Below, in pieces: positions 45,300 to 57,687 of a stretch of DNA of 64,000 nucleotides. Made by a program: the position numbers and the translations under genes. Origin of the DNA: Vitellaria paradoxa (taxonomy: Eukaryota > Streptophyta > Magnoliopsida > Ericales > Sapotaceae); the NCBI GenBank assembly GCA_019916065.1, contig CM034240.1, forward strand, positions 43,908,026 to 43,972,025, written 5' to 3'. How positions within the stretch are numbered: position 1 is the stretch's first letter; every line of letters begins with the position of its first letter. The notes under the pieces are model-generated. The model was not told where the DNA came from and did not search any database. It saw only the letters and a list, made by a program, of their open reading frames with translations.

Positions 45300-45950
45300 T
45301 TTTTATGCAGCAGCCCTGTGATGGTAGGAAGTATGCATTAATTACATGCGTGATTCAATGGCACATAACTGGGATTCCCTTAGGTCTATTCCATGACTTG
45401 GGGAATCAGGGACAACTGATGCGATGGATTCCTGAGCCTGCTTAAAGTACATATAAGCCCTTGGGAATTGTGACTAAGGACGAGCTAAACCTAAAGGACG
45501 AGGGTTGGCCAGGGTGAGGCCCTCCATACTCCAAGCTGTTCCAGAAAGACCAAGCCAAAAGTAAGTAGATCGGTATATTAAGCTTAGGATATGATTAACC
45601 GAATTCCGAGATTCATGCCTGTGATATAGTAATTGCCGCCTTCTTGAAATTATTAACGAATCCAATATGTATTAACCTAATATTTTCTTTATCCAAATAA
45701 GAATATCACGACAAATTAGGAAGACTTCTAATTTGGCTCCATCCCCAAATCTGCAAAAAGTTCTTATAAATAAGAGACGAAATCGCCTACACAAGTATGT
45801 AATTTTCATCTTACCGTTACTCTGCGAATTATTTTCTCAATATTATCACTGACTTAAGTATCGGAGAGTTCTTAGCAAGCACCATACCAGTGTTTGCGGT
45901 GAACAGATTTCCATTATCTCTGACAGATCAAGGTTTGGATTAAAGGTTTG
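45300..45950 (+). mobile_element. Tat-like gypsy LTR fragment
   Basis: A TATAAATAAGAGACG box at 45,764-45,778, then a TTACTCTGCGAATTATT stretch and CACTGACTTAAGTATCGGAG at 45,848-45,867. The last is a near match to the ACTGACTTGAGCGTCGGAG word found near the end of many plant Tat-type gypsy LTRs. The left boundary of the LTR and a target duplication were not found. Confidence 0.55.
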
Positions 45951-48400
45951 AATTTTCATTATCATTAGAAAAGATTGTAAAATAATCATTATATCTTTAC
46001 CTTTTAAAATTAACAAATATATATGTATTTATTTTTAAGGATATTTTTGTCAATTTAGAAAATAAAAACTCTATTAAAACTACCTCTTTATAAAAATAAG
46101 AGTTTTGCTTGCTTTATAATAGTATAGATAATGCACAGGCTGAAGGGTGATGTGGTAGGTTGCTTTTGACCGTTATCCAATGACTAATCAATTGAGACAT
46201 TGGGAAATGAGACTCTCAGCCCTACATAAACATCAACTATACAATAGTATTTATTTGGTGTAACCCTATGCATGCAAAATTTGCATATATATAAAATATT
46301 GTTTTAAGATTTTATTTATTTTGAAAAAAATACCAAAATAGCACCGAGCTTTCTTAAAACCCTAATTTCATCTCAAGGTTTCAAATTCAACCATTTGAAA
46401 TGCCAAATCAAAATAGAAAATAAAATATCAAACCCTGAATTATTTAATTTAAACGACTATGTAGTATTAACTTTAATAAAATTAATAGTAAAAAAATATG
46501 GATTAAAAAAATTTCTAAGTCTATAAGTATTATAATTCTAGAAACATAAACGAGAAAGGTACTTTTAGTCACTATAGGCTCCACTAGTAAATCATTATAT
46601 GATATAGCAAAAACTCGCCCCTAAATTTGAGCTACTAGTAGCCTACCACCCCTCTTATCTTGCTGAGGTTCATCCTGAATCCTCTTATACTACTAAGATC
46701 CACCTATAACACTCATTTGATACTGTAATGTTTAACTCTAAGTGTTCAATCCTGATCACCGTTATGAAACGGAGTCTACATTGATTAAGCTAGCTACGGA
46801 AATCTCATAACACTACTACTTTTCTGCCTCTGCGGGCAATATCTCTACACATGGCCCTGCTAACCACGAGTGAAATATGACATTATCCCGTTCCTTTGTT
46901 TTGGCCTAACTATTCTATCCTTCGTTGGATACTCGAACTTGTGATGACTATGTTGATTATCATTATGACAGATAAATTCTTCGTACAAAAACTCATGTGA
47001 CTACAAACTATAATAGAGCTGCATTGTTAAAATTGCAGAATCGAGAGCCCATAAGTATTACCTTTCAGTTTCATCAGTACTCCTAGTTTATTTTCTCTTA
47101 TTTTGAGCTATGGTTCAAATCATTATCAACTAGCATAGCTCAGTTGATTAGGATCTTGTAATCATCAGGTTCCAAAGTAACTATCATACTTCTAACTACA
47201 AGCCTCAATCATTTATCGAAACATGTGCACTTAAAGTGCTTAGTATATATTAACTTTGAAGCATGTTTGGGCAAGGAAAAAAATTTACGTTCATATTCAA
47301 ACATTGTCATATGAATTTAATTTATTAAACTCGAATTATTTAATTATTTTACATATAAATTTAAGTTTATCAAGTCAAACTTAAAACTAACATAATAATA
47401 ACAAAATATTTGAGTTTAACTTGATATTATAACAAACTAATCTTAAATATGTTTTTTTGACGAATCTAACACAAATTAAGTTAGTGCCTATATTTGGGAA
47501 ATAAGTTAGAATACATGGAAAGATTTATAAAATTCATTTTTCTTGATAATTTTGTTTTTCTAAAAAAAAGACCAAAAAAAAAAAAAAAAAAACAAAACAA
47601 AACAAATAAAAAGGAAGAAAGAAGCGAGAGAGAGAAATGAATGACAGAATGACGATTTTACCTTTCCCATAACCAATTTGTCCTTTTCTAAAGGAGTTGA
47701 TATCACCCCAAATTAAAATACAATTTTAAGAGTTAAAATTATATTTTTAATCCTTAAAACTTTTATAAAAATTCATCAAACAAATAAAAATATTTTAACT
47801 TTGAGACTCAATCTATTCTTAAACGAGTAGTTGCTCGTGCCTAAAGGCAAATAAATATAATTTGATATATAAATAGTTCAAAATTAAATTTATAAAGTAA
47901 CTTTACATAAAAAATTATAAAAATAACTTATAAAATTAAAAATCACGAATCAAAAAAAGACTAAGGTATTCATACAATATTTAATAAAGGTATAAAATTT
48001 TATTATTTATTACAATTATTATTATATTTTTTAAAATATTAATTTAAAAACGTTTATATATAAAAAGTATTTAAAAAAATATATGAGAAGAATGAGTGAT
48101 TATATTTTCATGTAAAGTGACCGAAAAAATAACTAAAGTGGAGAGAGAAAGAAAGAATTCTGACCAGTGAATAATTTTAACAGTTAAAAATATATAAATG
48201 TGAATTCAAAGAGTTATATTGTTATATAATAATAATAATTTAAAAAAATTCTGGATGCCCCCGGAATGTCACGTCACGGTTGGCAACCAGAGTTACACCA
48301 GTGTTTGGATGTGTCACAATTGCATTCCAAAAACAGTAAACACTCCATTAAAAAAAAAAAAAAAAAACAAAACAAACACACAGACTACTGAGAAATTTAA
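45951..48400. other. Intergenic region upstream of the DUF3444 gene
   Basis: AT-rich and without a supported gene. 46,600-47,230 is less AT-rich and may be old repeat DNA. A stretch near 47,135-47,180 resembles tRNA A- and B-box words but folds into no complete tRNA. 47,570-47,595 is an A-run. Confidence 0.5.
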
Positions 48401-49359
48401 CTCTACTTCTTCGTATATGTTTTACTCCTTGTCCTTGCTCTTTCAGGACCTGCCTCATTTGCAAGCCCGATCGCAGGTTGTGCTTTCTTCTTCTTCCGCA
48501 AAGCTCTCTCTTTCTATCTGAATGAAGATTTGGAGCTCCAAAAGGGTTTGGCATTTTCATCTACATTTGGGGTTTTCACTTTGAAAGGTACTTGTTTTTC
48601 ATCTCTTGCGCATGTTTAGATTTTAGACTTTCAATTGGTGAAACAAATAAAAGTGTGAATTTGATAATTTAGGTCAAAGATTGTTGGACTTGTATTTTTT
48701 AAAAGAGCATTGATCTCGTCTGTGTGTTTGTGTATATATGTAGGTTTTATTGCTTCCTACTTTTCTAATTAATCAGTTGCTTGCATTAGTTTTTCTTTTT
48801 ATTTGAACTTCAATCGCTTCAGAATTCTGAATTTGTGAAAGGAAAAGAAAATAATGAGTGAAAGCACAGAGGCTCAAAACCGCAGGCAATGCTAATTATA
48901 ACTCTTTTTTTACTTGGTCTGTCAGTTTTCACTTTCTCCTCTCAATGTCGGGTGATCTATGTGTCTTCTAAATTCATCTTCTTTCTCTTCCTGCTCAGAG
49001 TCGTTCTCGGTTATCCTTTCCCTTGCATGTATTTATTTATTTATTGATAAGTCAAAAATAATTATTGAAAAGGCATCAGGAGATGCCTCCCAAGTAGTCC
49101 CTTGCATGCATTTATTCTCTTAGTTCTTTCTATGTCTTTTTTTTTTTTTTTTGGTTTTCTTTCCTCTTCTGCATTCTTATTTCATTAAAAATTGGTGATT
49201 TTTGTTTTCCTGCATCATTCACTGTTGGTAAGCAGAAATAACATTGGATGCTTCTTTATCGTCTCATTAGACCATTTAACGTTGCTTTGCATCAGAACTC
49301 ACCAGTTTTCCCAAAAAATGAATCTACTAGAAAATGGGATGACAATATTAAATAGTAAA

Positions 49360-49690
49360 CTATCTTAACACTAACTTACGAGCCCGGCTTGGTTAGAGAA
49401 ACAAGCAAATTGGGCCAAAAAATGTGCACCAACATTTATGTGACAATGTATATTAAGCTATCGTAATACTCGCCTCACATGCAACCCTGACTCGTGTAGC
49501 ACAAAAACGAGCAAATTGGAACACAAAAGGTGCACAACAATTAGTGGGAATAAACACTGATAATGAGTATAATGACACTTAAACCAGGACCTCCTGGACC
49601 ATGCTATGTACCAATTGTCCTAAAAGTTTAAAGCTATTAGGAAATGAAATGTGTCCAACAATAGATATCAAGCTATCTTAACAAGTTATT
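49360..49690 (-). mobile_element. TRIM-like LTR relic
   Basis: On the minus strand it contains TGTTAAGATAGCTTGATATC at one end, TTTAGGACAATTGGTACATA, and GCATGG-TCC-AGGAGGTCCTGG, which looks like a primer site with an internal deletion. A second TGTTAAGATAGT lies at the other end. These words are common in short plant LTR elements. Confidence 0.4.
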
Positions 49691-50062
49691 TATTCTGCAA
49701 AAATTTAATGCCTAGGAGGGACCTTGAATAAAAGTCGGATCAATTCTTGAGTATCCATTTGCAAATAACTATTTGTTAATGTGCAAGAAGCTTTGAAAAT
49801 GAAGTAGTATTTCTTTACTCACCTGAAGCTCATAGTTACCATTCAAGAAAAATGCTATTACCATCCAATTGAGCACCCATAGGAGACTGGAGATTTCTGG
49901 TTGTTTACCTATATTGTGGTATGATCTTTGCTTTCGAACAGTCTAATAGGCAAAGCAAGAAACTGGGAGCAAAAACAGCGTTTATTGTATTGTGATCTAA
50001 TATTACTGTTTTTATAAATATTCTGTGACGTGTTTATTATTTGAGTTATTGGCCTATTAATA

Positions 50063-50540
50063 TTGTTAGTAAAAGTTTATTCCTTTCCTTCATTATGTTG
50101 TTTCCCTAATAGGGTATGTTTTTCTGTGTCTCCTTGAGACTTTACGGTCATATTATTCATTTCTTCTTCTCTTTCTCTTCTTTGTGATTTCCTTTGTTTA
50201 GTCTATGCATCAACGTACACAGTACCATAGCATGTTTCAGTCTCAGGTTTTCTCTAAAAATACAAAACTGATGGTTTCAGGGAATCTGAAACAGTTCAGT
50301 GTTTTCACTTTTTTCTGATCAAACTCTTCATATTTTTTCCCACCATGTCATAAGTTTGAGTGAGGGTATTACAGTTATTGGTGTACAAAAATTGTTGTGG
50401 TTAGTTTAGTCCTTTTTGTCATTATGTTGTTGCCCTAATAGAAAAGGCTTGTTTCTCTTTTTCTCATTAAGACTTTTCCGACCGTCATTCTTCTTCTCTT
50501 TCTCTTCTTTGTGGTTCCTTCGTTCAATCTATGTAGACAA
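50063..50540. repeat. Imperfect direct repeat of about 140 bp
   Basis: Copy 1 (about 50,063-50,208) and copy 2 (about 50,398-50,535) share GTTAGTNNANTTTANTCC, CATTATGTTGTTNCCCTAATAG, GAGACTTT/AAGACTTTTCCG and TCTTCTTCTCTTTCTCTTCT in the same order, about 75% alike by eye, with about 190 bp between. Confidence 0.75.
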
Positions 50541-51183
50541 GGTCTTTCATTGTTCGAGCAATGGTCAAAATCAATACTTACCACATCAATTTTCATTATC
50601 TCATTAGTTGATCCGGTGGCCAATGGGCCTGTCACTTTTTCAGTTTGCTTAATGGTCTGTGTTTTAGAACATTGCTTGGAAAGGAGGAGCAAAATTGAAA
50701 AGAGAAGGGGAAGGAAAAAGAATGGGAAAGGAAAGAGAAAAAATAAAATCATGAGATAGAGGGGGCAAAAAAGGAAATGGAAGTGTTAGAAAATCATTTT
50801 CTTTTGGTATTTTACATCCACATTTACAAAGTATTATATGAAAGTTATTTATAATATGCCTATAGCTAAAACTTAATGTTTCTGATCAATTATTTTCCCT
50901 TTTTGTTTCAATATAATCAGACTTGTAATAATAATTTTCTTTTATGGTTTCTGTTCCTTTTCTGGTCCAGTCCTCATTATGGGACTATTTTTGACATTAT
51001 TTTATTAGTTTTAGTTGCAGTGTATCTGTTTGGTTACATAGCTTCTCTAATTTGTTTAAAAATTTGTTCTGTGATCGAATTCTGAGAAGGCCTGGAGGTT
51101 TGGCTGTGGAATATTGATATGCTAAATCTGGAACTGGAAGTTTTGTAAACCAGTTAGTGAATTGAAGACAAAAGAGAAGTGAG

Positions 51184-53442
51184 ATGTATTATAACAAAGA
51201 GATGGCGCTTCGAGAAAAAGAAGTTGCTGAAAAGATGATTATTGGTAACAATTATGTCAGTGCTAGAGACAAATTACAAAGAGCTCAGCAGCTTTTTCCA
51301 GGACTCGATCACATTGCTGCTATGCTAGCTGTTTCTGACATTCTGTCGGTTTCCAAAAACAAAATTCCAGGTTATGGCATTGATTACTACTGGATACTTC
51401 ATCTTATGCCTTCGTCCAGTTTTTCTGATATAGGAAACCGTTACCAGAAGCTTCTCGGTTTACTGCTTCCTATCAAGAACAAGTTTGCTGGCACTGAATT
51501 GGCTCTTAAACTCATAAAGGAGGCATTTTCTGTGCTTTCAGACAAAGACAAACGGGCTGAATTTGATTTGAAGCGCAAAACTAGTTGGGATGGAATTCAA
51601 CCCCTGTTTGGACATGATATGTCAGGTAAGGAGACGGGAATTAATCCTCTAATATCTTCTGGCTGTGATATGACTTCTTCTGGTGAACTTTTGGTAGGTA
51701 AGAATAGAGTAGGATTGGCAACAGACAAACTTTCAGAGAGGGAGAAAGATTTGGGACCTGAGCTATTAGTTAGTCATAACATTAACAAACAATTTGTTAC
51801 TATTTGCCTTCAAGAACCCAGTGCATCTTCTTCTAATACCAATTCTGAAGGAAAATTCGGTGAGGAGATTGACATGCCCGTGGATGAAACAAACTTGGCA
51901 ACGGGACTGTATCATACGAGTTTGAAAAAAACTCCATCTTCGTCTTCTAATGCTGCGTCTCCAAAAAGGCTTGATCAGGATTTTTACAACTTTGGGAAGG
52001 ATAGAAAACCTGAGTTTTTTGAAGCAGGACAAATATGGGCAGCACACTACCAGTCAGATGCACCTAGAAATTGTCGATATGCTCAAATTAATTCCAATGT
52101 AACATCTACTGTTGGGGTGACATGGTTGAAACCAGTCCCCATCAGTGATGGTGAGAGAAGATGGTGTGCTGCAGGCTTGCCTGTTGCTTGTGGATCCTTT
52201 TGGCTGGATTTGGAGAATGGTGAAGCAGAATGCTCCTCAGCGGTATTCTCCTACAACTGCTTGTGGCTTCATGGAGTAACAGAAGAACAGTTTGAGATTT
52301 ATCCCAAAAAAGGTGAAATCTGGGCACTCTATGAGGATTGGGACCTTGACAATTGGTCCTATAATCCTGAAACTGTCAAGGGATGCAAATTCAAATTAGT
52401 CGAAATCATCTCTGATTTTTCAAAATATTTGGGCGCAAATGGTGCATGTTTAGTGAAGGTCGATGGTTACAGGAGCATCTTTCAGAGACTAACAGAGGAA
52501 GGGAATCCAGTCATTCTTCACATCTCCCCGAGCAATTTTTACATGTTCTCTCACAAAGTTCCAGCATATAGGTTTACCGGTGGAGAGATCAATGGAGTTA
52601 TGAGAGGGATGTTTGAGGTTGACCTATTTGCCTTGCCAAGTGATATGGATGACCAAAATACATCCAAGTTGGAGAATTCAGACACTTCAAATTTTACCGG
52701 GCCTGCTGCACAACTTCCTTCCCTTCCTCCTGTGAATCCATGTCCAGAAAGCAAAATATTGGAGCCAAGTTGGTCACCGAATGATTTTATTGCAGGCCAG
52801 GTGTGGGCTGTGTATGGTGGAAAAGATTTTAAGCCTCGGCAATATACGCGGATAAATAATGTCAACTCAAGTAGCCAGGTATATGTCACATTTTTAGAAC
52901 CTCAACCCATTTTTGATCACGAGTTCACCTGGAAAAAAGATAACCTGCCCGTTGTCTGTGGGATATATCGAGCTACTGGGATGAATGCGAACCTGGAAAT
53001 ATCAAGATTCTCCCATTTAGTTAAATGCCATCAGAGCACGACAAATTCCCTGTACAAAATTTATCCAATGAAGCGCGAGATTTGGGCCATGTACAAAAAT
53101 TGGAATGACAAATGGAACCACCTTAATTATAAAAATAGCCAATGTGATGTTGTTGAAATTCTATCAGACTTCTCAGAAGGAAGTGGAATTATGATCGCAA
53201 GGCTGACGGAGGTGAAGGGTTTTCTGACTTTCTTCTGCAGGCAGCAATTTGATGGGTTTGATCTGACTCGCGTGGTTTCAAAAACTGAGTTGTGTGGTTT
53301 CTCTCATCGAATTCCTGCTTTTAGGGTGCCGGGGATTGGACAGCATGGCATCCCAGAAAGTTCTTGGCATTTGGAACCCAAAGCTTTGCCCCTCAGGTTT
53401 GAATCCAAACCTTGCTCCACCACAGAACCTGCAACTGTGTAA
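51184..53442 (+). CDS. J-like protein with two DUF3444 domains (HPD-less)
   Basis: An intronless gene of 752 codons. The start MYYNKEMALREKEVAEK matches the usual N-terminus of plant DnaJ/DUF3444 proteins. Residues 66-130 align with a J domain (DYYWILHLMP... KNKFAGTELALKLIKEAFSVLSDKDKR), but the HPD tripeptide that triggers Hsp70 ATPase is LPI (95-97), so normal Hsp70 stimulation is unlikely. A low-complexity linker follows (about 135-280). DUF3444 copy 1 covers about 282-480 (QIWAAHY, GEIWALYEDWD) and copy 2 about 537-745 (QVWAVY, REIWAMYKNW, FSHRIPAF). No signal peptide or membrane segment is seen. The biochemical role of DUF3444 is not known to me. Neighbours give no functional link. Confidence 0.93.
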   Translation: MYYNKEMALREKEVAEKMIIGNNYVSARDKLQRAQQLFPGLDHIAAMLAVSDILSVSKNKIPGYGIDYYWILHLMPSSSFSDIGNRYQKLLGLLLPIKNKFAGTELALKLIKEAFSVLSDKDKRAEFDLKRKTSWDGIQPLFGHDMSGKETGINPLISSGCDMTSSGELLVGKNRVGLATDKLSEREKDLGPELLVSHNINKQFVTICLQEPSASSSNTNSEGKFGEEIDMPVDETNLATGLYHTSLKKTPSSSSNAASPKRLDQDFYNFGKDRKPEFFEAGQIWAAHYQSDAPRNCRYAQINSNVTSTVGVTWLKPVPISDGERRWCAAGLPVACGSFWLDLENGEAECSSAVFSYNCLWLHGVTEEQFEIYPKKGEIWALYEDWDLDNWSYNPETVKGCKFKLVEIISDFSKYLGANGACLVKVDGYRSIFQRLTEEGNPVILHISPSNFYMFSHKVPAYRFTGGEINGVMRGMFEVDLFALPSDMDDQNTSKLENSDTSNFTGPAAQLPSLPPVNPCPESKILEPSWSPNDFIAGQVWAVYGGKDFKPRQYTRINNVNSSSQVYVTFLEPQPIFDHEFTWKKDNLPVVCGIYRATGMNANLEISRFSHLVKCHQSTTNSLYKIYPMKREIWAMYKNWNDKWNHLNYKNSQCDVVEILSDFSEGSGIMIARLTEVKGFLTFFCRQQFDGFDLTRVVSKTELCGFSHRIPAFRVPGIGQHGIPESSWHLEPKALPLRFESKPCSTTEPATV

Positions 53443-54881
53443 AATGCAGGGATGATTCTTTGTTGACTACAGATTTAACGCAATTACAGAAAGAAACATT
53501 TTGTATGATTCCTAATGTATTAGGAAGTGACGTATAGCCTATCCTAAAAGGACTTAAACTAAAGTTGTTGTAAATTTCAAGAAATGCTTGGCACCCTGTA
53601 AAGTTAGCTTTTTCTTGGTGAAGAGATCTCTGCTAAAATTCTGTGTGGCAGTAACTCTCTTCACCCTCGGAGCTTAGAGTTCTCTGAAATTTTGCTTGAA
53701 CTACAGTTGTCTCACAGACATTTGTGTTGACTATTATCCCAGAATCAAAAAAAGTTGTTCACCTTTGTTTGTTCTGTTTTTTAATTCAATCCTTTTGTAT
53801 GAGCAATGGTCCATTTTGTTTACGGGCAAGGAACCTGAGCTAAGTTATGTGGCTTCCAATTGTCCCCATCATTTCCAGTATATTGATTTTCTTCAGAAGA
53901 CTCATCCAGCCTCTTTCTTTGCTGGGTGGAATTCCCTTAAATTTTAAATTATTATTATTATTATTTTTGTTTATTTATCAAATCCCATACTTCTCCCCCC
54001 CCCCCCAAAAATTATCTATTAGAATCAAACAAGAGAATAGTTTTGAATCCCTTTTCCTTTCCCTTGCATCTAAACTTGGATTGCCAAAATGTTAAAAAAT
54101 ATTACTTGATATGTTTTCTTTATCAGCTAAGCAAATTTTAGTTCAATCTGAACTCGAGTTAAAAATTTTGCTTATATTTGCATTTTGGGATGAGATTGAG
54201 AAGTATTCTTCAACAAGCTTCTTATCAAGATAGTAAATTTTGTATCTATTAGAATTCAAGCAAAAAATTTACCCCTAGATCTTGTTTTGGGCTTAAATTA
54301 ACAACATGGGTTTTAAATTATTGGTGATTGAGAAATATTTTTTTAGCATTGTTTTTTTAAGTTAAACAAATTTCGAGCCATTCTAGTTTAGATAAAAAAT
54401 TGATCATTTTATTGATGGTTCTGTTTTATGTCAAAATTGTATTATGGCTTCCAAAAGGATGGTAAGAATTATAAACATTCATTTACATGGTTTTATTGTT
54501 TTTTTTTTTCTTGATTGTTAAAAATTATAAAAATAAAATTTATAATGGAATGAAATAGAGATGGGAATAGAATAGACATCCTGATTCTCATAATTTAATT
54601 ATATATTTTAAAATGAATGGAATGGATGTTGTCATTTTCAAAATTTAATTAAATAATTTAAATATGATATAATAAAATATAATAAAGTAAAAAAAAATAT
54701 TAAACACAAGCTAACAGTGTTTAGTGTGGTTAGATATTTGGATTCATAAAAGGAGAAAAAAAAGAGAGGTAGAGCAGAATGAAATTAAAGACATTGAAAT
54801 TGATTTTTTTTATTAATTAAATTAGAGTAGTTTAACTATTATATTTAACCTTGGTTTATATAAACATCTATAAAATAATTA

Positions 54882-54918
<37 letters not shown>

Positions 54919-55190
54919 AATACCTGGGACATCAGAACCAATTTGCATGTATCTTAACTAATTACTAGACCTTGAAATTACTAACCAGTTAAGCTAAGAG
55001 ATTTAAACTAGTGAAAAAATAACCAAAATGCTTAAACTAAACCTAATAAAAACATATTTGAAATATTTTATAACTCGATAAATTTATTTTAGTCAAAATT
55101 GAACAAGTGCACATGGTTCCCTCTTCCACTTTGTGGGTAAAAAAATGAGTAAAAAAATAAATAGATATTTATAAAAATAATTTTTATTTA
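53443..55190. other. 3' flank of the DUF3444 gene and AT-rich intergenic DNA
   Basis: The first few hundred bases are probably 3' UTR. A C-run followed by A lies at 53,995-54,011. From 54,080 on the sequence is AT-rich with no coding signal; a TA tract is at 54,884-54,914. Confidence 0.6.
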
Positions 55191-55193
55191 ATT

Positions 55194-55194
<1 letters not shown>

Positions 55195-55224
<30 letters not shown>

Positions 55225-57332
55225 TAAAGTAGAATCTGGCAACGTCATTGCGTCATATAAGACTTAACTTGTACTGCGATTATGATACGTAATACCTAAC
55301 TATAACTATTTTAGTTGATGTGGAACCTAACAAACACTCGCTATATGGAATTGTTTGCTGCTAAAGGTTTCATAAATCAAATCAACTGAATACTTGGTCT
55401 CCATTTAATTGACTAGCTTATCACATATCATTTTCACATCTTTTTTCAATAAAAAAATAATAATAACAATTATAATGAAGAATTTGATTTCTTCCAAACA
55501 AGGGAAAAATTGCAAAATGGAGTTAAGTGGAAGGAGGGGATTTACAATTACCAACCAACTTTTACACTTATTTATATAGCTCTAGGTTAAGAAGATGCTT
55601 TTTTTCCCTCCTATTCTTTTATTAGATAATTAACTACTAATTAATGTTTATATCAATTGTGACACATGATACCTAATTATAATTATTTTAATTATCTTAT
55701 AAAGAAATTAGTATTTTATACAATTACTACTTATTCACAATTTTTAATTTTATTCAAACTAAGATGTTCATGAATATCACTTAATATTTTTATTTAATCT
55801 ACACTTCTATTTATCATATAAATTTTTATTTTTTATTTTTATTTTATTAAAATATTTTCTTTTTATTTTTTATTTTAATAAATTATTATTTAAAAGATAA
55901 TAAATATTATTATTGTTATTAAACAAAATAATGCAAAAAAATATTGACTTGGTTTTAATAATAAATATTATTATTAAATAAAATAAAACAAAAAATAATT
56001 AGCTTGTTAAATAAAGAATTTAACTTAATAAAAAATTTATAATTATAATTATCTTATAATTTCTTATTTTTTATTTTTTATATTTTATTTATTAAAAAAT
56101 ATCAAATTAAAAAAACATATCATATTAAATATATATATCATATCATATTATATATATATATATATATATAAAGCAAAGTTCAGCAACATTGTTGCGGCAC
56201 ATAAAACATAACTTACGCTACAATTGTGACATGTGGTACTTAATTATACTAATCTTAATTATCTTATAAAGAAATTTATATTTTACATAATTACTATTTA
56301 TTCACAATTTTTATTTAATCTATACTTCTATTTATCATATAACTTCTTATTTTTTATTTTTATTTTTATTTAAAACATATTCTTATTTTTTATTTTTTCT
56401 ATACTTTAATAAATTATTATTTAAAACATAATAAATATTATTATTGTTATTAAACAAGATAATGCAAAAAAATATTCATCCTGTTAAATAAAGGTTTTAA
56501 TAATAAACATTATTATTGTTATTATTAAACAAAATAATGTAAAGAAATGACTAACCTGTTAAATAAATATTTTAATTTATTAACATAAATTTATAATTAT
56601 AATTATCCTAATTTAAAATTATATAATCTAAATGAAATTAGTATGGTACATAATTACTACTTATTTACAATTTTATTTAAATTAGAATATTTATAGATAT
56701 CACTTGATATATTTATTTATCGACATTTCCATTTAAGTATCATATTTCTTATTTTTAATTTTTTATAGTTTAATAAATTATTTTTAAAAATAATAAATAT
56801 AATAATAATTATTATTAAATAAAATAATGTAAAAAATTAATTAACCGGTTAAATAAAAATTTTAATTTATTAATAAGTAAGATGTCCTTTATTATTTTTA
56901 TCATTACACAAAATAAGTGATATATCTTAAACCAAATTATAATATTATCTATTAAAATTATATATATATTGTAATATTATTTACTCAAAATATCAAATAT
57001 TATTAAAAATTAAAAAATAAAATTGGCAATGAATAAATGAATCTAATTAAAGTGCCACTCAAATTTTTTTTTAGATTTTGACTTTCAATTCGATCAAAAT
57101 AATATTGTAATCAGAATAAGATAGGATTTAAAAATGGTATTTTAATTTAAATAAAATACTACTCTCATGCATGCAAAATCTATAAACAGATACGAAGTCT
57201 TTTTTTTTTAATTTCTTGAAAACTTTTATTATAACAATTTTCTCTTCGACTTGTTAGGTATGTACTTAAATTTTAATTTTTTAAAGTTTTGATATATAGT
57301 CAATATATATTTTGTAAGTTTTTGTATGTAAT

Positions 57333-57398
<66 letters not shown>

Positions 57399-57687
57399 TG
57401 TGGTAGGAAGAATAGAGATAATAATTATAAAAATTATTTAATTATATGATTAAGTATTGTTATTCTTCACCTTTTTGATTTTTTTCTTTTCTTTTATTTA
57501 TTAGAATTTGAATTTAATTGAATCAATGTTATTAATGATATTAATATTTTAATTTGTACTACGTTTGCTATTTGATTGAATTTACATAAACAACAGTATA
57601 TTTCTGTAACTTAACTGTTTTATTATATGATAATAATTTAATCATATAATATGTCAAATCTGTGCATCGCACGGCTATCATCACTAA
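55195..57687 (+). mobile_element. Helitron-like element(s) with internal repeats
   Basis: Two starts of the same type, TATATAT-ATAAAGTAGAATCTGGCAACG (about 55,200-55,245) and TATATAAAGCAAAGTTCAGCAACATTG (about 56,160-56,190), precede similar AT-rich bodies. The region ends in CTGTGCATCGCACGGCTATC-ATCACTAA|T (57,659-57,688), a short GTGC...GCAC hairpin followed by CTAA, as at Helitron 3' ends. Three degenerate copies of an internal unit (about 55,680-56,060, 56,260-56,610, 56,610-56,880) share AATAATGYAAAAAAAT and ATTATTNTTATTAAA words. No Rep/helicase is present, so it is non-autonomous. The 5' end is uncertain. Confidence 0.6.
57335..57397. repeat. (TA)n microsatellite
   Basis: About 31 TA units within the Helitron-like body. 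Confidence 0.95.

Larger units (their letters stand above)
48400..51183 (+). other. Probable 5' leader with a large intron for the DUF3444 gene
   Basis: The CT-rich stretch 48,410-48,587 ends in a good donor (GAAAG|GTACTTG at 48,587/48,588) and is followed by T-rich, intron-like DNA down to about 51,100. A leader intron before an otherwise intronless coding region is usual for this J/DUF3444 family. The acceptor was not fixed. The presumed intron contains an LTR/TRIM-like relic (49,360-49,690) and a 140-bp direct repeat. Confidence 0.4.

Noticed and set aside
47135..47180. tRNA gene
   Set aside because: Words like TAGCTCAGTTG and GGTTCCA recall A and B boxes, but the anticodon arm is truncated and no cloverleaf or acceptor stem forms. 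At most it is a worn tRNA-derived SINE.
49020..49100. Separate small gene or exon upstream of the DUF3444 gene
   Set aside because: No open frame or splice pair connects to the coding region, and the sequence fits intron DNA.
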